The notes beneath the pieces were generated by a model. The model made no database searches, was not told the origin of the DNA, and was given only the letters and a program-made list of their open reading frames with translations. DNA of 64,000 bases from Ianthella basta (taxonomy: Eukaryota; Porifera; Demospongiae; Verongiida; Ianthellidae): contig OZ025869.1 of NCBI GenBank assembly GCA_964019415.1, forward strand, positions 9,456,214 to 9,520,213. The letters run 5' to 3'. Positions 1-10,593 of the stretch are shown here, piece by piece; the stretch's first letter is position 1, and the number at the start of each line of letters is the position of its first letter. A program made the translations under genes and the position numbers.

Positions 1-595
1 GGACACGACCGTTCCAATTGGCCTTACTACGACCTTATGGATGATGTTCTCGGGGACAGACCGGCCACTAGACCCAGGACTATCATAGACACAACACACT
101 CCTCATCTACTTCTATACCCTCAGCACCAGAGTCACCGTCTAATGATGGTAATGTAACTGCTGATCACTCAAGCCCCAATCTTTTTGATGCCACACTCTC
201 CCAACCAACCACACCCCAATCCCTTGATACTGGCATAATTGCAGACCCATGTGATGCAGAAGAATTGCCAGTGCTGGACCAGATGGAAGAACCAACACCA
301 TCTGTGTCTGGGCAGACAAGACCAGTCACTTCTCAACCAGCCTCAAGAAGCAAGCGACCACGTCTCAATGCTTTAGAGAAAGCACTTAGTGGGGTTACTG
401 AGAAATTTTTGGAACATCAGAAAGAAGCCAAAGCTCAGGTAATGCTAGCAATTGACGAAAAGCAGAAGAGGAAAATGGAATTGTTGGAGAAGATGCGCAA
501 GGACGACAGAGACCACGAACTCAGACTGGTGCAAATTATAGGCCAGATGATGTTTGCCCAGCCACCACCCACAACATCGCTGTACTATCCTCCAC
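1..595 (+). pseudogene. Harbinger-associated Myb/SANT-like protein, C-terminal part
   Basis: The reading frame is open from the first base of the window. It reads a WPYYDLMDDVLGDRPATRP-type segment, then a Ser/Thr/Pro-rich linker, then a basic Lys/Glu-rich coiled segment around 380-530 (EKFLEHQKEAKAQ...). This order is typical of the C-terminal half of Myb/SANT-like DNA-binding proteins that accompany PIF/Harbinger transposases. The N-terminal SANT domain would lie before the window. From about 600 the same frame runs into sequence that is antisense to a Harbinger transposase fragment, so the last 25 or so residues (to the stop at 682-684) are not native. Transposon-derived; functional status unlikely. 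Confidence 0.55.
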
Positions 596-815
596 CAGCA
601 AAGTACCCGCTTGGGCCTTTTGAAATAGCTCTGAATTTGCAAATACACGAGCATCATGTACCCTCCCCGGCCAACCAACATTGATGTTTAAAAAATGATA
701 CTCGTGGTCTACTACAGCCTGTAGAATGATTGAGTGGAACCCTTTCCGATTAAAATAGTCAGCTGGACATTCCAGTGGTGACACAATGATGACTGTCCTC
801 TGTTATCTAGATGGC
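594..815 (-). pseudogene. PIF/Harbinger transposase fragment (DDE_Tnp_4 core)
   Basis: On the minus strand the frame reads VSPLECPADYFNRKGFHS, then ILQAVVDHEYHF and VGWPGRVHDARVF. These are hallmark segments around the second catalytic Asp of PIF/Harbinger transposases. Only about 70 residues remain. The fragment is tail-to-tail with the SANT-like ORF, which is consistent with the two convergent genes of one Harbinger element with most of the transposase deleted. No start codon and no third catalytic residue are present. Confidence 0.75.
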
Positions 816-1404
816 TGCAGAATTGACAGTACATGTCATTGGAAATAATGAACGAGTAAATAAAGCTTATGGGCAATGAGTTACTACGTCAGAGTTTGAT
901 AAAAGTCCACAAAACTACATGTTTTGCCATACTGGCTGATTAAACAACAGATATAGCCAACATCGAACAGCTTTCTCTAACCATTTGCTGGGTTGCAAAG
1001 GACTATGAAATCCACGAAGACTTCATAGCATAGGCTTAGTTGATGTTCCTAGGATCCCATGCAAGGGCACTCAAACTCACTGCAGCAGTGGGAACGCACC
1101 ATTTCAAAGAGAAAAGAAAGTTGAGCAGCAAGTGCAAAAAACTTGAAGGCTGAGAATGTCACAGAAGCCTCAATCACTTAACTGGCTCCTTTCACAGCAC
1201 TTGCAAATTCAACAAAACTTGGCAGCCGCTCTTCAGAGCTGCCATCCTGGAAGAAGCCCGCATTTCAAATAAAAGCCTAGTTGGATGGGGTATATATCAC
1301 TTATACCATGGTGCTTCAGAGTATATGAATTTTAGACGAACTCGCCCTCGGGCACTTTGCACCCTTGGGCCTCAATGGTGTACTTCCAGGAACCAAGACT
1401 ATCA
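816..1404. other. No recognisable gene
   Basis: Six-frame reading gives only short, stop-broken frames. The stretch lies between the Harbinger relic and the Gypsy gag relic and is probably decayed transposon sequence. Confidence 0.4.
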
Positions 1405-1935
1405 AGACTTATCTTGAATGCTTTTAACTTTACTTTCAAGCCAACAAGGTCCCAGAAGATCTTCAAGTCTCTGTACTCTTCAGTTCTATTGGGTCGCCCA
1501 TTTACTTGCTCCTCAGCGACCTCCTCGTGCTTGAAGTGCCTGGTAGCAAGTGCCTACATAAGATTTTGATGGTTCTATGTAGTCACTTTGAGCCCAAATG
1601 GGTAGTGATTGCCCAGCGTTTTCATTTTCACAAACACGACCAGGCAGCAGGTGAGAGCATTGCCGATTATGACACCAGTCTGAGGAAGCTTGCATGCCAG
1701 TGCAAGTTTGGGGATCACCTGGAGGAGACCCTCTGTCATCATTATCTGTGTCGCCTTAGGCATGAAGCCATTCAGCGCCGTCTACTCTCAGAGGTGGACC
1801 TTACCTATGCAAAAGCAATGGAGATTGCCAGTAGCATGGAGGCTGCTGACAGGGATACAGAATCCCTCAAGGGCTCAGAGTCGGTGCTCAGGAAACTCCA
1901 CAGCAATAGTGGTAAGGGCAAAGGTTTCCAGGTGA
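1405..1935 (+). pseudogene. Ty3/Gypsy retrotransposon gag remnant
   Basis: One frame reads ANKVPEDLQVSVLFSSIGSP, then LLLSDLL, HFEPKWVVIAQRFHFHKHDQ, ESIADYDTSLRKLACQCKFG and LTYAKAMEIASSMEAAD. This is the conserved capsid-like segment of metazoan Ty3/Gypsy Gag proteins. The N-terminus contains a stop around 1420. The zinc-knuckle region and all downstream pol domains are missing. No LTR is recognisable. A decayed fragment. Confidence 0.75.
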
Positions 1936-2289
1936 GTGGCTCAGGTAAGACAAGAATGATTTTTCATTTCGAAAGGTGCAAACAGTGCTTGAAATACTTT
2001 AGAAAGCATACACTATTCCTTCACAAATACTTAAAACAATTGACAGTATTGTTCAAACGGCACTTTTTGTTTCTTTACAGTTGTCGATGATTGGATGCCA
2101 CTCTCCAAATATGGCTATTTGCACTACAATATGCAACTTCTACTGGTGACTCTTGCACACATATATCACTAGGAAAGACAAAGATATACAAATATATAGT
2201 GCAAGTAACGTAAAACACTATATTTAACAAAAACCTGATTAATTGTCTGAACCGCTGCTGCTCTCTAGATCTACGTCACATACAACAGG
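1936..2289. other. No recognisable gene
   Basis: AT-rich spacer between the gag relic and the Crypton relic; nothing recognisable in either strand. Confidence 0.4.
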
Positions 2290-3590
2290 ACCATATTTGT
2301 CAGGGTCTTGAGTTACCTCCGGCAGGGCAGAAGCTGATGGGTCATGATACAATTCAGTGACCCTGCTACTCTCTGCCACTGGCTATGCCGTTTTTGTGCA
2401 GGAACGAGGCCAAAAGCTGGGGGACAGTACCCACTCAGCACAATCTATGCACTTACTGCTGGCTTACAAAGGCATATTAAAAGCATGAATCCAAGTGCAC
2501 CAACCATACTGGATAAGAAAGGCAATCATTTTGTAATAGTTGTCCGGCTTGTGTAAACTGCTAACTGTGTTTACTCTCTATACTTACTTCAATCACCATG
2601 CACCGGATATCTGTCTGTGTTTCTTAGTGTGAATAACTTACTTGTAACTGACTCTGACTGGTTGTGACTGGTCTACCTCTGCATGACTATTTAAGAGGAT
2701 TCTTGTTAGTTGCCGTGTCTGTTGCCTGATTTGAGTTGGTTCAGTTGAGCTCCCCTACGCGGTTCTAGTATGTTTCGAAATGCGAGGTTCCGTCAGCGTG
2801 CATGCCCTGTGGGTTACAATTTCAAGGATCTACACAATTGCCTGGATGACTCTTCAGGAGATTGTGGGAGAACAACCAAGGAACAAACTATAGTTCATCA
2901 TGAGCCCTTTCAAAAGGATGAGATTGATAGACTGTGGAAGTGTGGTGTCCTAGGTACCAGCAATCCTCAGTCTCTCCTAGATGCTGTGTTCTTTTATAAT
3001 AGTGTTCATTACTGTTTGCACGGAGGAGAACACAGAAAGCTGAAGTTGGAGCAAATCACAAAAGAAGGATCAGGCTACACCTATTGTGAGAATGGCTCCA
3101 AGAATCACAAAGGGACATTCAGGGAGAGGAACATTGCCAACAAGGTTGTACACTCAGATGCAGTACCTGAAGCAGGAGAGCAATGCCATGTACATCTTTT
3201 GGATGTTTACCTGAGTAAGCTTCCGAAGGATGCACACAAAGTGGATGCATTTTACTTTTGCCCTCTATCCAAGATCCCCCAAGAAGGACCATTGTACACA
3301 CCTGTACCAGTTGGGAAGCACAAACTGGCTAACATGGTAAAGAACATGTGCACTGAAGCAGGGTTGTTGGAGAAGAAAAACAATCATTCTCTATGGGCTA
3401 CAGCAGCAACTGCTTTGTTTGAAGCGAATGTCTCACAGAAACTCATTCAAGAGTGCACCGGGCACCGCTCTGTGGAGGCCTTAAGGCAATACTAGCGATC
3501 TACTCCTCAGCAGCATCAAGCTGCTTCAAAGATACTAACAATGAAGTGGATAGACTATCAGGAAGCTGTTAAACTCAATTCCACCACTGC
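2290..3590 (+). pseudogene. Crypton-type tyrosine recombinase (KIAA1958/DUF3504-like), inactivated
   Basis: Two pieces are visible. Positions 2344-2556 hold the N-terminal segment (LCHWLCRFCAGTRPKAGGQY, then YALTAGLQRHIKSMN). Positions 2770-3590 hold the catalytic half, which ends NHSLWATAATALFEANV, QKLIQECTGHRSVEALRQY. In this family the segment is NHSLRATAAT with the catalytic Arg; here that codon is TGG (Trp, 3394-3396). The catalytic Tyr of ALRQY is followed directly by TAG (3493-3495), and the family-like frame then continues (RSTPQQHQAASKIL). So the element has lost a catalytic residue and gained a nonsense codon. The pieces could be exons of one gene or separated by decay. Confidence 0.8.
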
Positions 3591-4179
3591 ACCTTCTGTT
3601 GGGTCGTCTTTTGGTGAGTATTTGTGTACCATATGACACCTGAACTACACATTTAAAGCATAGTGGCACTTTATGTACAAAACCAAGCTTTTTGTGACAT
3701 GGTGTGTACAACCTTGCGCGTAGGTTTCGTGTATGCCCCAGTTTTGCTGGCCATGTGTATCGAACAATGTTGCCTTGGCTAAGGTCATTTCCTGCTTTCC
3801 CAGCAAGTCTGCAGATGGGATTGCTGGCAGGCTTAGTGCTGTTTTCTCGGGCAACCACCGAACAGAATTCCTGGTCCTGTGGTGTAGCCTTTCAATCGCT
3901 GAAATTTCCTCCAGACAGCAAGAGGGGAACGAGTGGGGTGTATTACCAGCAGTTTGGAGACGCCATAAGAGCTGTCATTAAGACCCGTCATCTGTTGATA
4001 ATAACCTGTGCTATTTCATGAGGACCTTCAAGTCTGGGTGCAAGAGAAGTGTTAACTGTACCAGCAAAAGAACAGGTAAGTTTGTAAAATAATCCCAGTA
4101 GGTAGATGAGTGCTAGCTAACTATATTGTGTGCATATGGTTAAGAGCCCAATTTCCTTCTCCCTTGTGCTTCATAGAGA
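3591..4179. other. No recognisable gene
   Basis: An open frame at 3704-4021 has no recognisable family match and no typical coding features. The stretch lies between the Crypton and Mutator-like relics. Confidence 0.35.
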
Positions 4180-4762
4180 AAGTAGAGAATAACTCAGTCT
4201 TAGGACAGTATCGAAGAATTTCCTATGTGGAAGAGTTCTACCAGATATCCGTGATGTTCACAAAAATGTGGAGACAATCTGAGTGCCGGCACAACCTGCA
4301 TTACACCCAAATTATATCAGACGGTGACTCCAAAACGTTCAGTCTACTCACTGGAAGCTCAGGGCCCGTTACCAAGCTGGAATGTGTTGGTCATGTACAA
4401 AAGAGGCTGGGTACAGGTTTGAGAAAGTTGAAGAAGAAGCTTGGTGGACGTGGATGGCTGACTGATAATCTGATCAATGCAATGCAGACCTACTATGGAA
4501 AGGCAATCCGCAGCAACAAGGGCAACATAAAGGCTATGCAGAAAGCTACCTGGGCAATCCTGTACCACCAGTCAGCCACAGACAACAAGACCAAAACATA
4601 AGTATTGCTCTACTGGAGCCACATCGTGGTGCAAGTACAAACACGGAGAGCCATGTGGATCAAGGAGCACTTTACTAATGGATGTCGTGAGAAGAGATCA
4701 AGCCTCTTTTTGCCAGGCTGGCTGAAAAGAAGTTGTTGGAGAAGTGTCTACATGGGTACACC
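4180..4762 (+). pseudogene. Mutator-like transposase fragment (central domain)
   Basis: The frame reads YTQIISDGDSKTFSLL, VTKLECVGHVQKRLGTGLRK, GRGWLTDNLINAMQTYYGKA and MQKATWAILYHQSATDNK, the core of the Mutator-like transposase domain common in invertebrates. A one-base frameshift near 4597 moves the continuation to the next frame (KYCSTGATSWCKYKHG). A further frame carries LLEKCLHGYTQNQN just before the break at about 4762, where Gypsy gag sequence starts abruptly. Matching C-terminal pieces of the same family occur at 16640-17029 and 24640-25000. Confidence 0.75.
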
Positions 4763-5489
4763 CAGAACCAAAATTAAGCCCTGAACAAAGAGACTGGAGC
4801 CCCTGCCTCAAGGCCCACCCAGCTCCTAGGAAGAATGCAACAACTCATGGGAGACTCTGCTGGCCCCAACCAGGACAACTCGCTCCTCAAGGAACTCTTT
4901 TTCCAAAGACTCCCCAGCCATGTCCGGATGATGCTGGCCTCCGGCGACGACCATGTCTCCCTGGACTCCCTAGCTGACATGGCGGACAAGATTATGGAGG
5001 TCGCCCAGCCCACGGTGACATCCATCACCTCTCCAGCCATGCCCACAGCCCCCCCGTCCCCTTCTCCCACCAGCTCGGAAGTAGCACAGCTCCGGTCAGA
5101 GATAAGCGAACTGCGCCAGCTGATTTCCTCACTGCAGCTTCTAGTTGCCCCAGGCACTCCAACTGTCAACACTGCTCCCACTCCAGCTCCCGTACCTCCT
5201 CCCCAAGCCCATCCTCTGGCCTCCGTTGGTACCATCGGCGCTTCGGAGACAGAGCCCAGAAGTGTACTTCCCCCTGCTCCTGGAAGGAAAACGGGCAGGC
5301 CTAGTGCTGTCGGTGACTGGCACCTCGGGCCTAACACCTAGTCGCCTATTTTTTATCACTGACAGGACCAGCCACTTGCGTTTTCTTGTGGATACCGGTG
5401 CCGAGGTGAGCGTCATACCTCCCTCCCGTTGTCACGGTACCCCTCCCTCCACAACACCCATTATACCACCTCGCTGCAGCGTGTTCTAG
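4763..5489 (+). pseudogene. Ty3/Gypsy gag-protease remnant
   Basis: The gag end reads QLLGRMQQLMGDSAG, LLKELFFQRLPSHVRMMLAS and LADMADKIMEVAQP (4800-5030), followed by a Pro/Ser-rich linker. Around 5227-5290 another frame reads WYHRRFGDRAQKC, the Cys/His segment that normally precedes protease. A third frame (to 5489) reads RLFFITDRTSHLRFLVDTGA with EVSVIPPSR, a retropepsin active-site DTGA motif at 5391-5402. Two frameshifts inactivate it. The 5' end appears inserted into, or joined to, the Mutator-like relic. No LTRs are seen. Confidence 0.8.
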
Positions 5490-5969
5490 TGACACAGGAG
5501 GAAAGATGAGAGTTCTGACGGCTTGTCACAGCAGGATCAATGGATGTCACTACAGCTGCGACTAAACTTTAAGCAAGGTAAGGCTGTATGATTTTATTAG
5601 TGTTAAGTACCCTTGATCGACAAGATGGTGTTCAGAGCTTTTTCCATGTGTTCATTTGTGCTTTGTTTAGGTGGTGGTGTAGGCGCACGCTTCAGCGCAG
5701 AAAGTGTTTTGCGAGGAGGATGGCTTTCAGGAGGCGAATGGCGCAGCTGACACTGAAGCAAGACACAGAACGGGGACTTGACAAAAAAGACCATCTGGAC
5801 AAAGTGCAGGAATCAACATTTCTTCGAGGAAAGGGTCAGGAGCCGGGATGCAGGCAATTTAAAGAAATTTTTGCATCAGCAAGGCAACCTTTCAGTTTCT
5901 GTGTCTGGAACTTACATCTTGTCTTGTCATTCCAGGTGGAGATCGCTTGAAGTTGGTGGATGGTTTTCA
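5490..5969. other. No recognisable gene
   Basis: Open frames here (for example 5588-5950) show no family motifs. Probably decayed transposon sequence between the Gypsy and Harbinger/hAT relics. Confidence 0.35.
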
Positions 5970-6066
5970 ACTGAAATGGGGGCACCAAAGAACAACCCTG
6001 TGAACTATTATAATTGTAAAGGTTATCATTCGATAGTAATGCAGGCTCTGGTGGATCATAACCGTG
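5970..6066 (+). pseudogene. PIF/Harbinger transposase micro-fragment
   Basis: About 30 codons read MGAPKNNPVNYYNCKGYHSI, then VMQALVDHN, the same conserved segment as in the minus-strand fragment at 594-815. It is fused directly in frame to a hAT-like transposase segment, a chimeric junction created by insertion or deletion. Confidence 0.6.
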
Positions 6067-6884
6067 AAGCTACAATGCAAGCAAGGGATGTTTTCTATGC
6101 GTACAACGAGGTCACAAGCATTGTTGACATCTTGAAGAGAATGAGGAGCAGATTGGAGAGGAAGTTCTGCCGTATGTTCAAAGAGGCAACCAAATTGGAC
6201 AAAGACCTTCACGGGGAGGATTTTGAACTCTGTATGCCCAGGGTCAACAGGCAACAAGTCCACTGCAGTAACATTGAAACTCAGAATGCAGAAGACTACT
6301 TTTGAATCACAAACTACAATGAGTTTCTCTCCCATGTCATCAGTGAATTGCAGAGTAGATTTGTTGACAATGCCAGTCATGGTGTTGGCCTCCTTAACCT
6401 TCTGCTCAGTGAATGCTGCAAGACTAGCGAAGGTTCTGATCAAGCAGGCATCCCTGAGAAGCTGGCAACTGCAGTGGATTTTTATGCAAATGATCTTCTC
6501 CATGTCATCTTATTTCCCACTAAATACCAAATGTGGGTGAATAAGTGTAGTCAGCATGGCCCAGGACCAAGCAAGCTAGTGGATGTACTCAGTGCCTGTG
6601 ATGGCACAACCTTCTCCAATAAAAAGGTACTGCTCCATGTGGTTAGCTTTACTCTCCCCGTCACCTCTTGCGAGACTGAGAAAAGCCTCAGCCAGTTAAA
6701 GCTGATCAAGACCCGTCACAGGGCAACAATGTAATCAAGACGTCTCAGTGGCCTGGCACTGATGAAAATTAACCGTGGCTATTGTGAAGCACTGCACACT
6801 TCTCAGAGGATGAAGGAGCTGGTGAAGCTCTTCAAAGAACAACACACTTGGAGGATGCAGTTGTCCTACTTCTTAGCTGACTAA
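6067..6884 (+). pseudogene. hAT-type transposase fragment with C-terminal dimerisation region
   Basis: One frame runs through two in-frame stops. It reads AYNEVTSIVDILKRMRS, FVDNASHGVGLLNLLLSEC, FPTKYQMWVNKC, then LPVTSCETEKSLSQLKLIKT and RLSGLALMKINRG, ending at TAA 6882-6884. The last part is the hAT C-terminal dimerisation signature (related to ZNF862/ZMYM-like and '52 kDa repressor' proteins). The stops are TGA at 6303-6305 and TAA at 6732-6734. Apart from them the frame is preserved for about 260 codons, so decay is moderate. The N-terminal zinc finger and catalytic first half are missing. Confidence 0.75.
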
Positions 6885-7064
6885 CACCGTTTTTATCAAT
6901 ATTACATACTAAAGCCATTATTATTACGCTGTATACACATTTAACTGCTATACTATCATTCATTTAGTGATATATAACTATATTACCCACAACAGTCCTA
7001 AGTTCATTGTACATGTACACGCACATATATTATACCATTACATATAACCTTTCAATTTTTCTAG
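6885..7064. other. AT-rich spacer with candidate 3' splice site
   Basis: No coding signal. The stretch ends in a pyrimidine-rich tract and AG that would serve as the acceptor for the first visible exon of the P-element-like gene. Confidence 0.35.
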
Positions 7065-7325
7065 ATACACCACTGGTGCTCCAGCAACTCATTGACTATG
7101 TCAACGTTTACATCCTAGAAGATTTCCAGCAATACGTGGTGCTGGTGTTTGATGAAATGAAGATTAAGGAGAAGCTTGTTTACAACCACAATTCAGGTGT
7201 ACTACATACACATGTACATATGAAGGCAAATCATTTAATTGCAGAATGTATTATTTTAATTGCAATTTGATATTGTGACTCATCAACATGATGGCATGTA
7301 TGTTCACGTAGAGTGCGTGCTGGTA

Positions 7326-9701
7326 TTATGGGACGGTATGAATTAAGGGACACTTACACCAATTTTGAAACTCACCCTTGTAAAACATTGACTGATACCT
7401 AGGGATCACGCGGCACGCTACAGAATTTGGCAAAGTTATATTCGAGGAGAATAAAACTAGTAGAAACTGGGTCCAAATTTTTGACGTATGCGTGACTACT
7501 TATCCGCGTTAAGGAGAACGTCATTTGGAAGACGTTTCATGTGCGAACCGTGTCAAACTGCCTGGAATTGCTAAAAAGTATTCTATGAAGGTAGGTCGAT
7601 CGTTGTTGCTGTATGCTTTTGATACTCCATAGCCTACCAAACCCTTTTGTACAAAAGGGGTGCGTAGGTAGACTATGAAAGTGACTACTGCTTTCCTCTA
7701 GTTTCTAGGTGTTCCCAATGGCCACCAAAGGAAAAAAGCGAAAACTGTGGAGTCCAGAAAGTATGATAGCAGCTGTAGATGTGGTCGTCAATAAATCCTG
7801 TTCTTTGCGGGAAGCACATAGGCGATACAATGTGCCAATTGAGACTTTGAGAAGGAGAGTGGGTGGTTAGGTTGATATCGACTGTAGACCAGGACCACAG
7901 ACAGTGTTAAGCAAGGATGAAGAAAGTCGTTTGGAAGAGTATTGCATCGAGATGGCTGATCGAGGATTTGGTCTTAGTAGAGAAGACGTGATGCGGTTTG
8001 CATTTCAAATTGCAGAGAAAATGAAGAAACCTCACCCATTCCATGATGGGTGAGGTTGGACGTGGCTGGTACGAAGGGTTTTTAAGCCGTCATCCTCGTC
8101 TCACTCTTCGTTCTTCTCAACCACTGTCTCGCTGCAGAGCAATAAGTTCAAATGAAGATGTCATTGCAGATTTCTTTGCCAAGTTGGGAGCTCTGTGTGG
8201 CCGATTGAATCTGTTCACAAAGCCAATGCAAATATACAACGTAGATGAGACAGGTGTTAACATTGTTCACGTTCCAGGAAAGGTTCTCACAGAAATATCA
8301 CGAAAACATGTGTATTCTTTGACATCAGCTGAAAAGGGAAGAAACCATACGGTTGTTATTTGTGTCAATGCGGCTGGGTCTGCCCTGCCCCCTATGCTAA
8401 TCTACCCTCGCAAGAAGCCTGTTCCTGAGCCATACCAAGAAGGAGCCCCTGCTGGCTCAATTTTTAAGATCTCCGAAAATGGGTGGATAAATAGTGAGCT
8501 GTATCTGGAATGGCTGCAATTTTTATTGACCAAATTTCACCTGCTCGACCAGTTCTGATAATCCAAGATGGTCATACTTCACATGTGTCAATCAATCTTA
8601 TTGAGCTTGCCCGTGGAAATGGCATATACCTTCTATGCTTGCCGGCACACACTACTCACATTTTGCAGCCACTGGATGTTGGTGTATTCAAATCATTTAA
8701 ATCACATTTCCACAAGGCCTGCAAGCAGTATACAGGGGAAATACCAGAACAAGTTGTCACTGTAGATTTCCTGGCATCCCTCGTAGGGAAGGCATGGTCA
8801 CAGTCCTTAACACCAATTAACATAATGAGTGGTTTCCGAAAGTGTGGAATATACCCACTGAATCCTGGTCAGATTGATGACAGACAACTGGCACCTTCCA
8901 AAGTGTTCAGTAAATCTGCTGAAGAATTGGAGAAGCCAAGTGCTAAGAGCACTACCATCCGATTTACAGAGAAAGAGGAGACACTTTATCAGAAACGGTT
9001 CGAAGAAGGGTACGATGTCCCTGATCCAAAGTACGAAGCGTGGGTGTCACTGAACCATCCTGCATCGTGTACATCTAGATCTGATGTTAGCCCTGTTGCT
9101 AATCCCAAATCGCTACCAAGTAGCACTACTACATCATCTGATGTGCTCAGTGACCTTCTGTCACTCCCTCTACCTCAACAATCTTCCAAAAAGAAAAAGG
9201 CCAGCGTGAACAGCAAAGCTGTATGTATAACTGATGAGAAAATTCTTGAGGAACTAAAAGGCAAAGAGAAAGAGAAAGCTGAAGCAGAGGCAAAGAAAGA
9301 AAGAAAAAAAGAAGAGAAAGTGAAGAAGATGAGAGATGTAGAGAAACTGAAGAAGAGAACAGATAAAAAACAAATGAGCAAGAAAGCTGGAACGAAAGAA
9401 ACCTCAAGAAAAGACAGTCATACTTGACACTCTATTTGAAGCCTTCCACATCTCCGACAATGATGAAGATGTTGAATGTCCTGTATGCAGGCGTGATTTG
9501 GAAACTGCTCGTTGGATATGCTGTGATAAATGTGACACTTGGTACCATATTCAGTGCACAAGTGTAAATGAATTTGATATCCCAGCTATGTTTTTTTGTG
9601 ACTCTTGTGTGTAAGTGTGTATTGTCTCTTCTTGATAATGTTATGGCAGCTGTTTAAAAGATTTATTGATGGTGTCTCATAATTCATACATTGTCCCATA
9701 A
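7326..9701 (+). mobile_element. pogo/Tigger-type DNA transposon with PHD-finger C-terminus
   Basis: The ends are imperfect inverted repeats: left TTATGGGACGGTATGAATTA, right (reverse complement) beginning TTATGGGACAATGTATGAAT. The left end is preceded by TA, as expected for Tc1/mariner-pogo insertion; the right flank reads TG. The element contains one transposase pseudogene (7718-9614). It lies between the first and second recognisable exons of the P-element-like gene, so it inserted in an intron. A small GCCTACC.../...GTAGG hairpin lies at 7629-7678 upstream of the ORF. Confidence 0.65.
7718..9614 (+). pseudogene. pogo/Tigger-type transposase with C-terminal PHD finger
   Basis: The start ATG at 7718 opens a psq-like helix-turn-helix (SPESMIAAVDVVVNKSCSLR, then RRYNVPIETLRRRV). 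The DDE core follows: YNVDETG (first Asp), VLIIQDGHTSHVS (second Asp), then CLPAHTTHILQPLDVGVF (third Asp region). A Lys/Glu-rich coiled stretch precedes a PHD finger (ECPVCRRDLETARWICCDKC, then DTWYHIQC, then CDSCV) ending at TAA 9612-9614. Inactivating changes: TAG at 7868-7870, a frameshift near 8043, another near 8540 and another near 9420. Conservation is otherwise good, so the copy is fairly young. Confidence 0.85.
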
Positions 9702-10593
9702 TGTTTACTAACATGGCTTGCTTAAAAACTACTGCTTTGCAGCAAGTAATATGGAAACAGTGAATGAAACTACACATGCAAATAGTTCGAATCTTGAAGG
9801 TATCGAGTACCAACTTTGATCACACCAGACAATTACCACCGGAAGTTATGGTTGCTAATAGCTAGGTGTCTCATAATTGTGGTGCCTACTCTACTTCATT
9901 TATAATTAAAAATTATTACATTATTGAATTTATTAGTGAAATTATTAGCTTTAGTTGACCTTGGCACTGTCAATCAAGAGATTGCAAACATTGCAGGGCC
10001 ACATTCCACCAGTGACGTGCAGGCTGACAGTATGGCCACTCACATGTGTGCATTTATGCTGCGTGGCATCTTTATGAATCTCCTGTTCCCAATGGCTCAC
10101 TATCCTACACAATCTGTCACTGTGACCTGCTATACACCATTGTATGGGAATTGGTTGGAGCTTTGGAAGTCATTGGAATGAAGGTAACCATCCATGCATA
10201 AAGATGGCTGTGCTTGCTTGCTTGCATCTACGTATTTATAGTCTCATGTGGTATCATTATGGTTGATGCCTTATAATAATTGGTTAATTCATTTCTTTTA
10301 TATTACACAAGTGGCCTGCATTGCCTGTGATGGAGCAAAGCCAAACAGGAAGTTCATGAAACTGCACAAGCATCCAGATGACATTAAGCATGGTGTGTTG
10401 TACAGGACGAAGAACATTTATGCAAAAGATGGCCACTATCTGTATTTCATGTCCGATGTTCCTTAGTCTCGCGTAGCCCAGACCGCTTCTCCCCTCCATT
10501 TTTAATTAATGACACCATAGGTCGGGAAGAAGGGTCTGGTCAACAGCCTATACCGTTTTTATTCTGTGTCTCATGGAACCGGTGTCAGTTAAT

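Noticed and set aside
3704-4021. 105-codon plus-strand open frame
   Set aside because: No recognisable domain, no splice context and antisense frames of equal length; likely chance.
9147-9407. Long minus-strand hydrophobic open frames (Leu/Ser/Phe-rich)
   Set aside because: They are the antisense of the Lys/Glu-rich coiled region of the pogo transposase.
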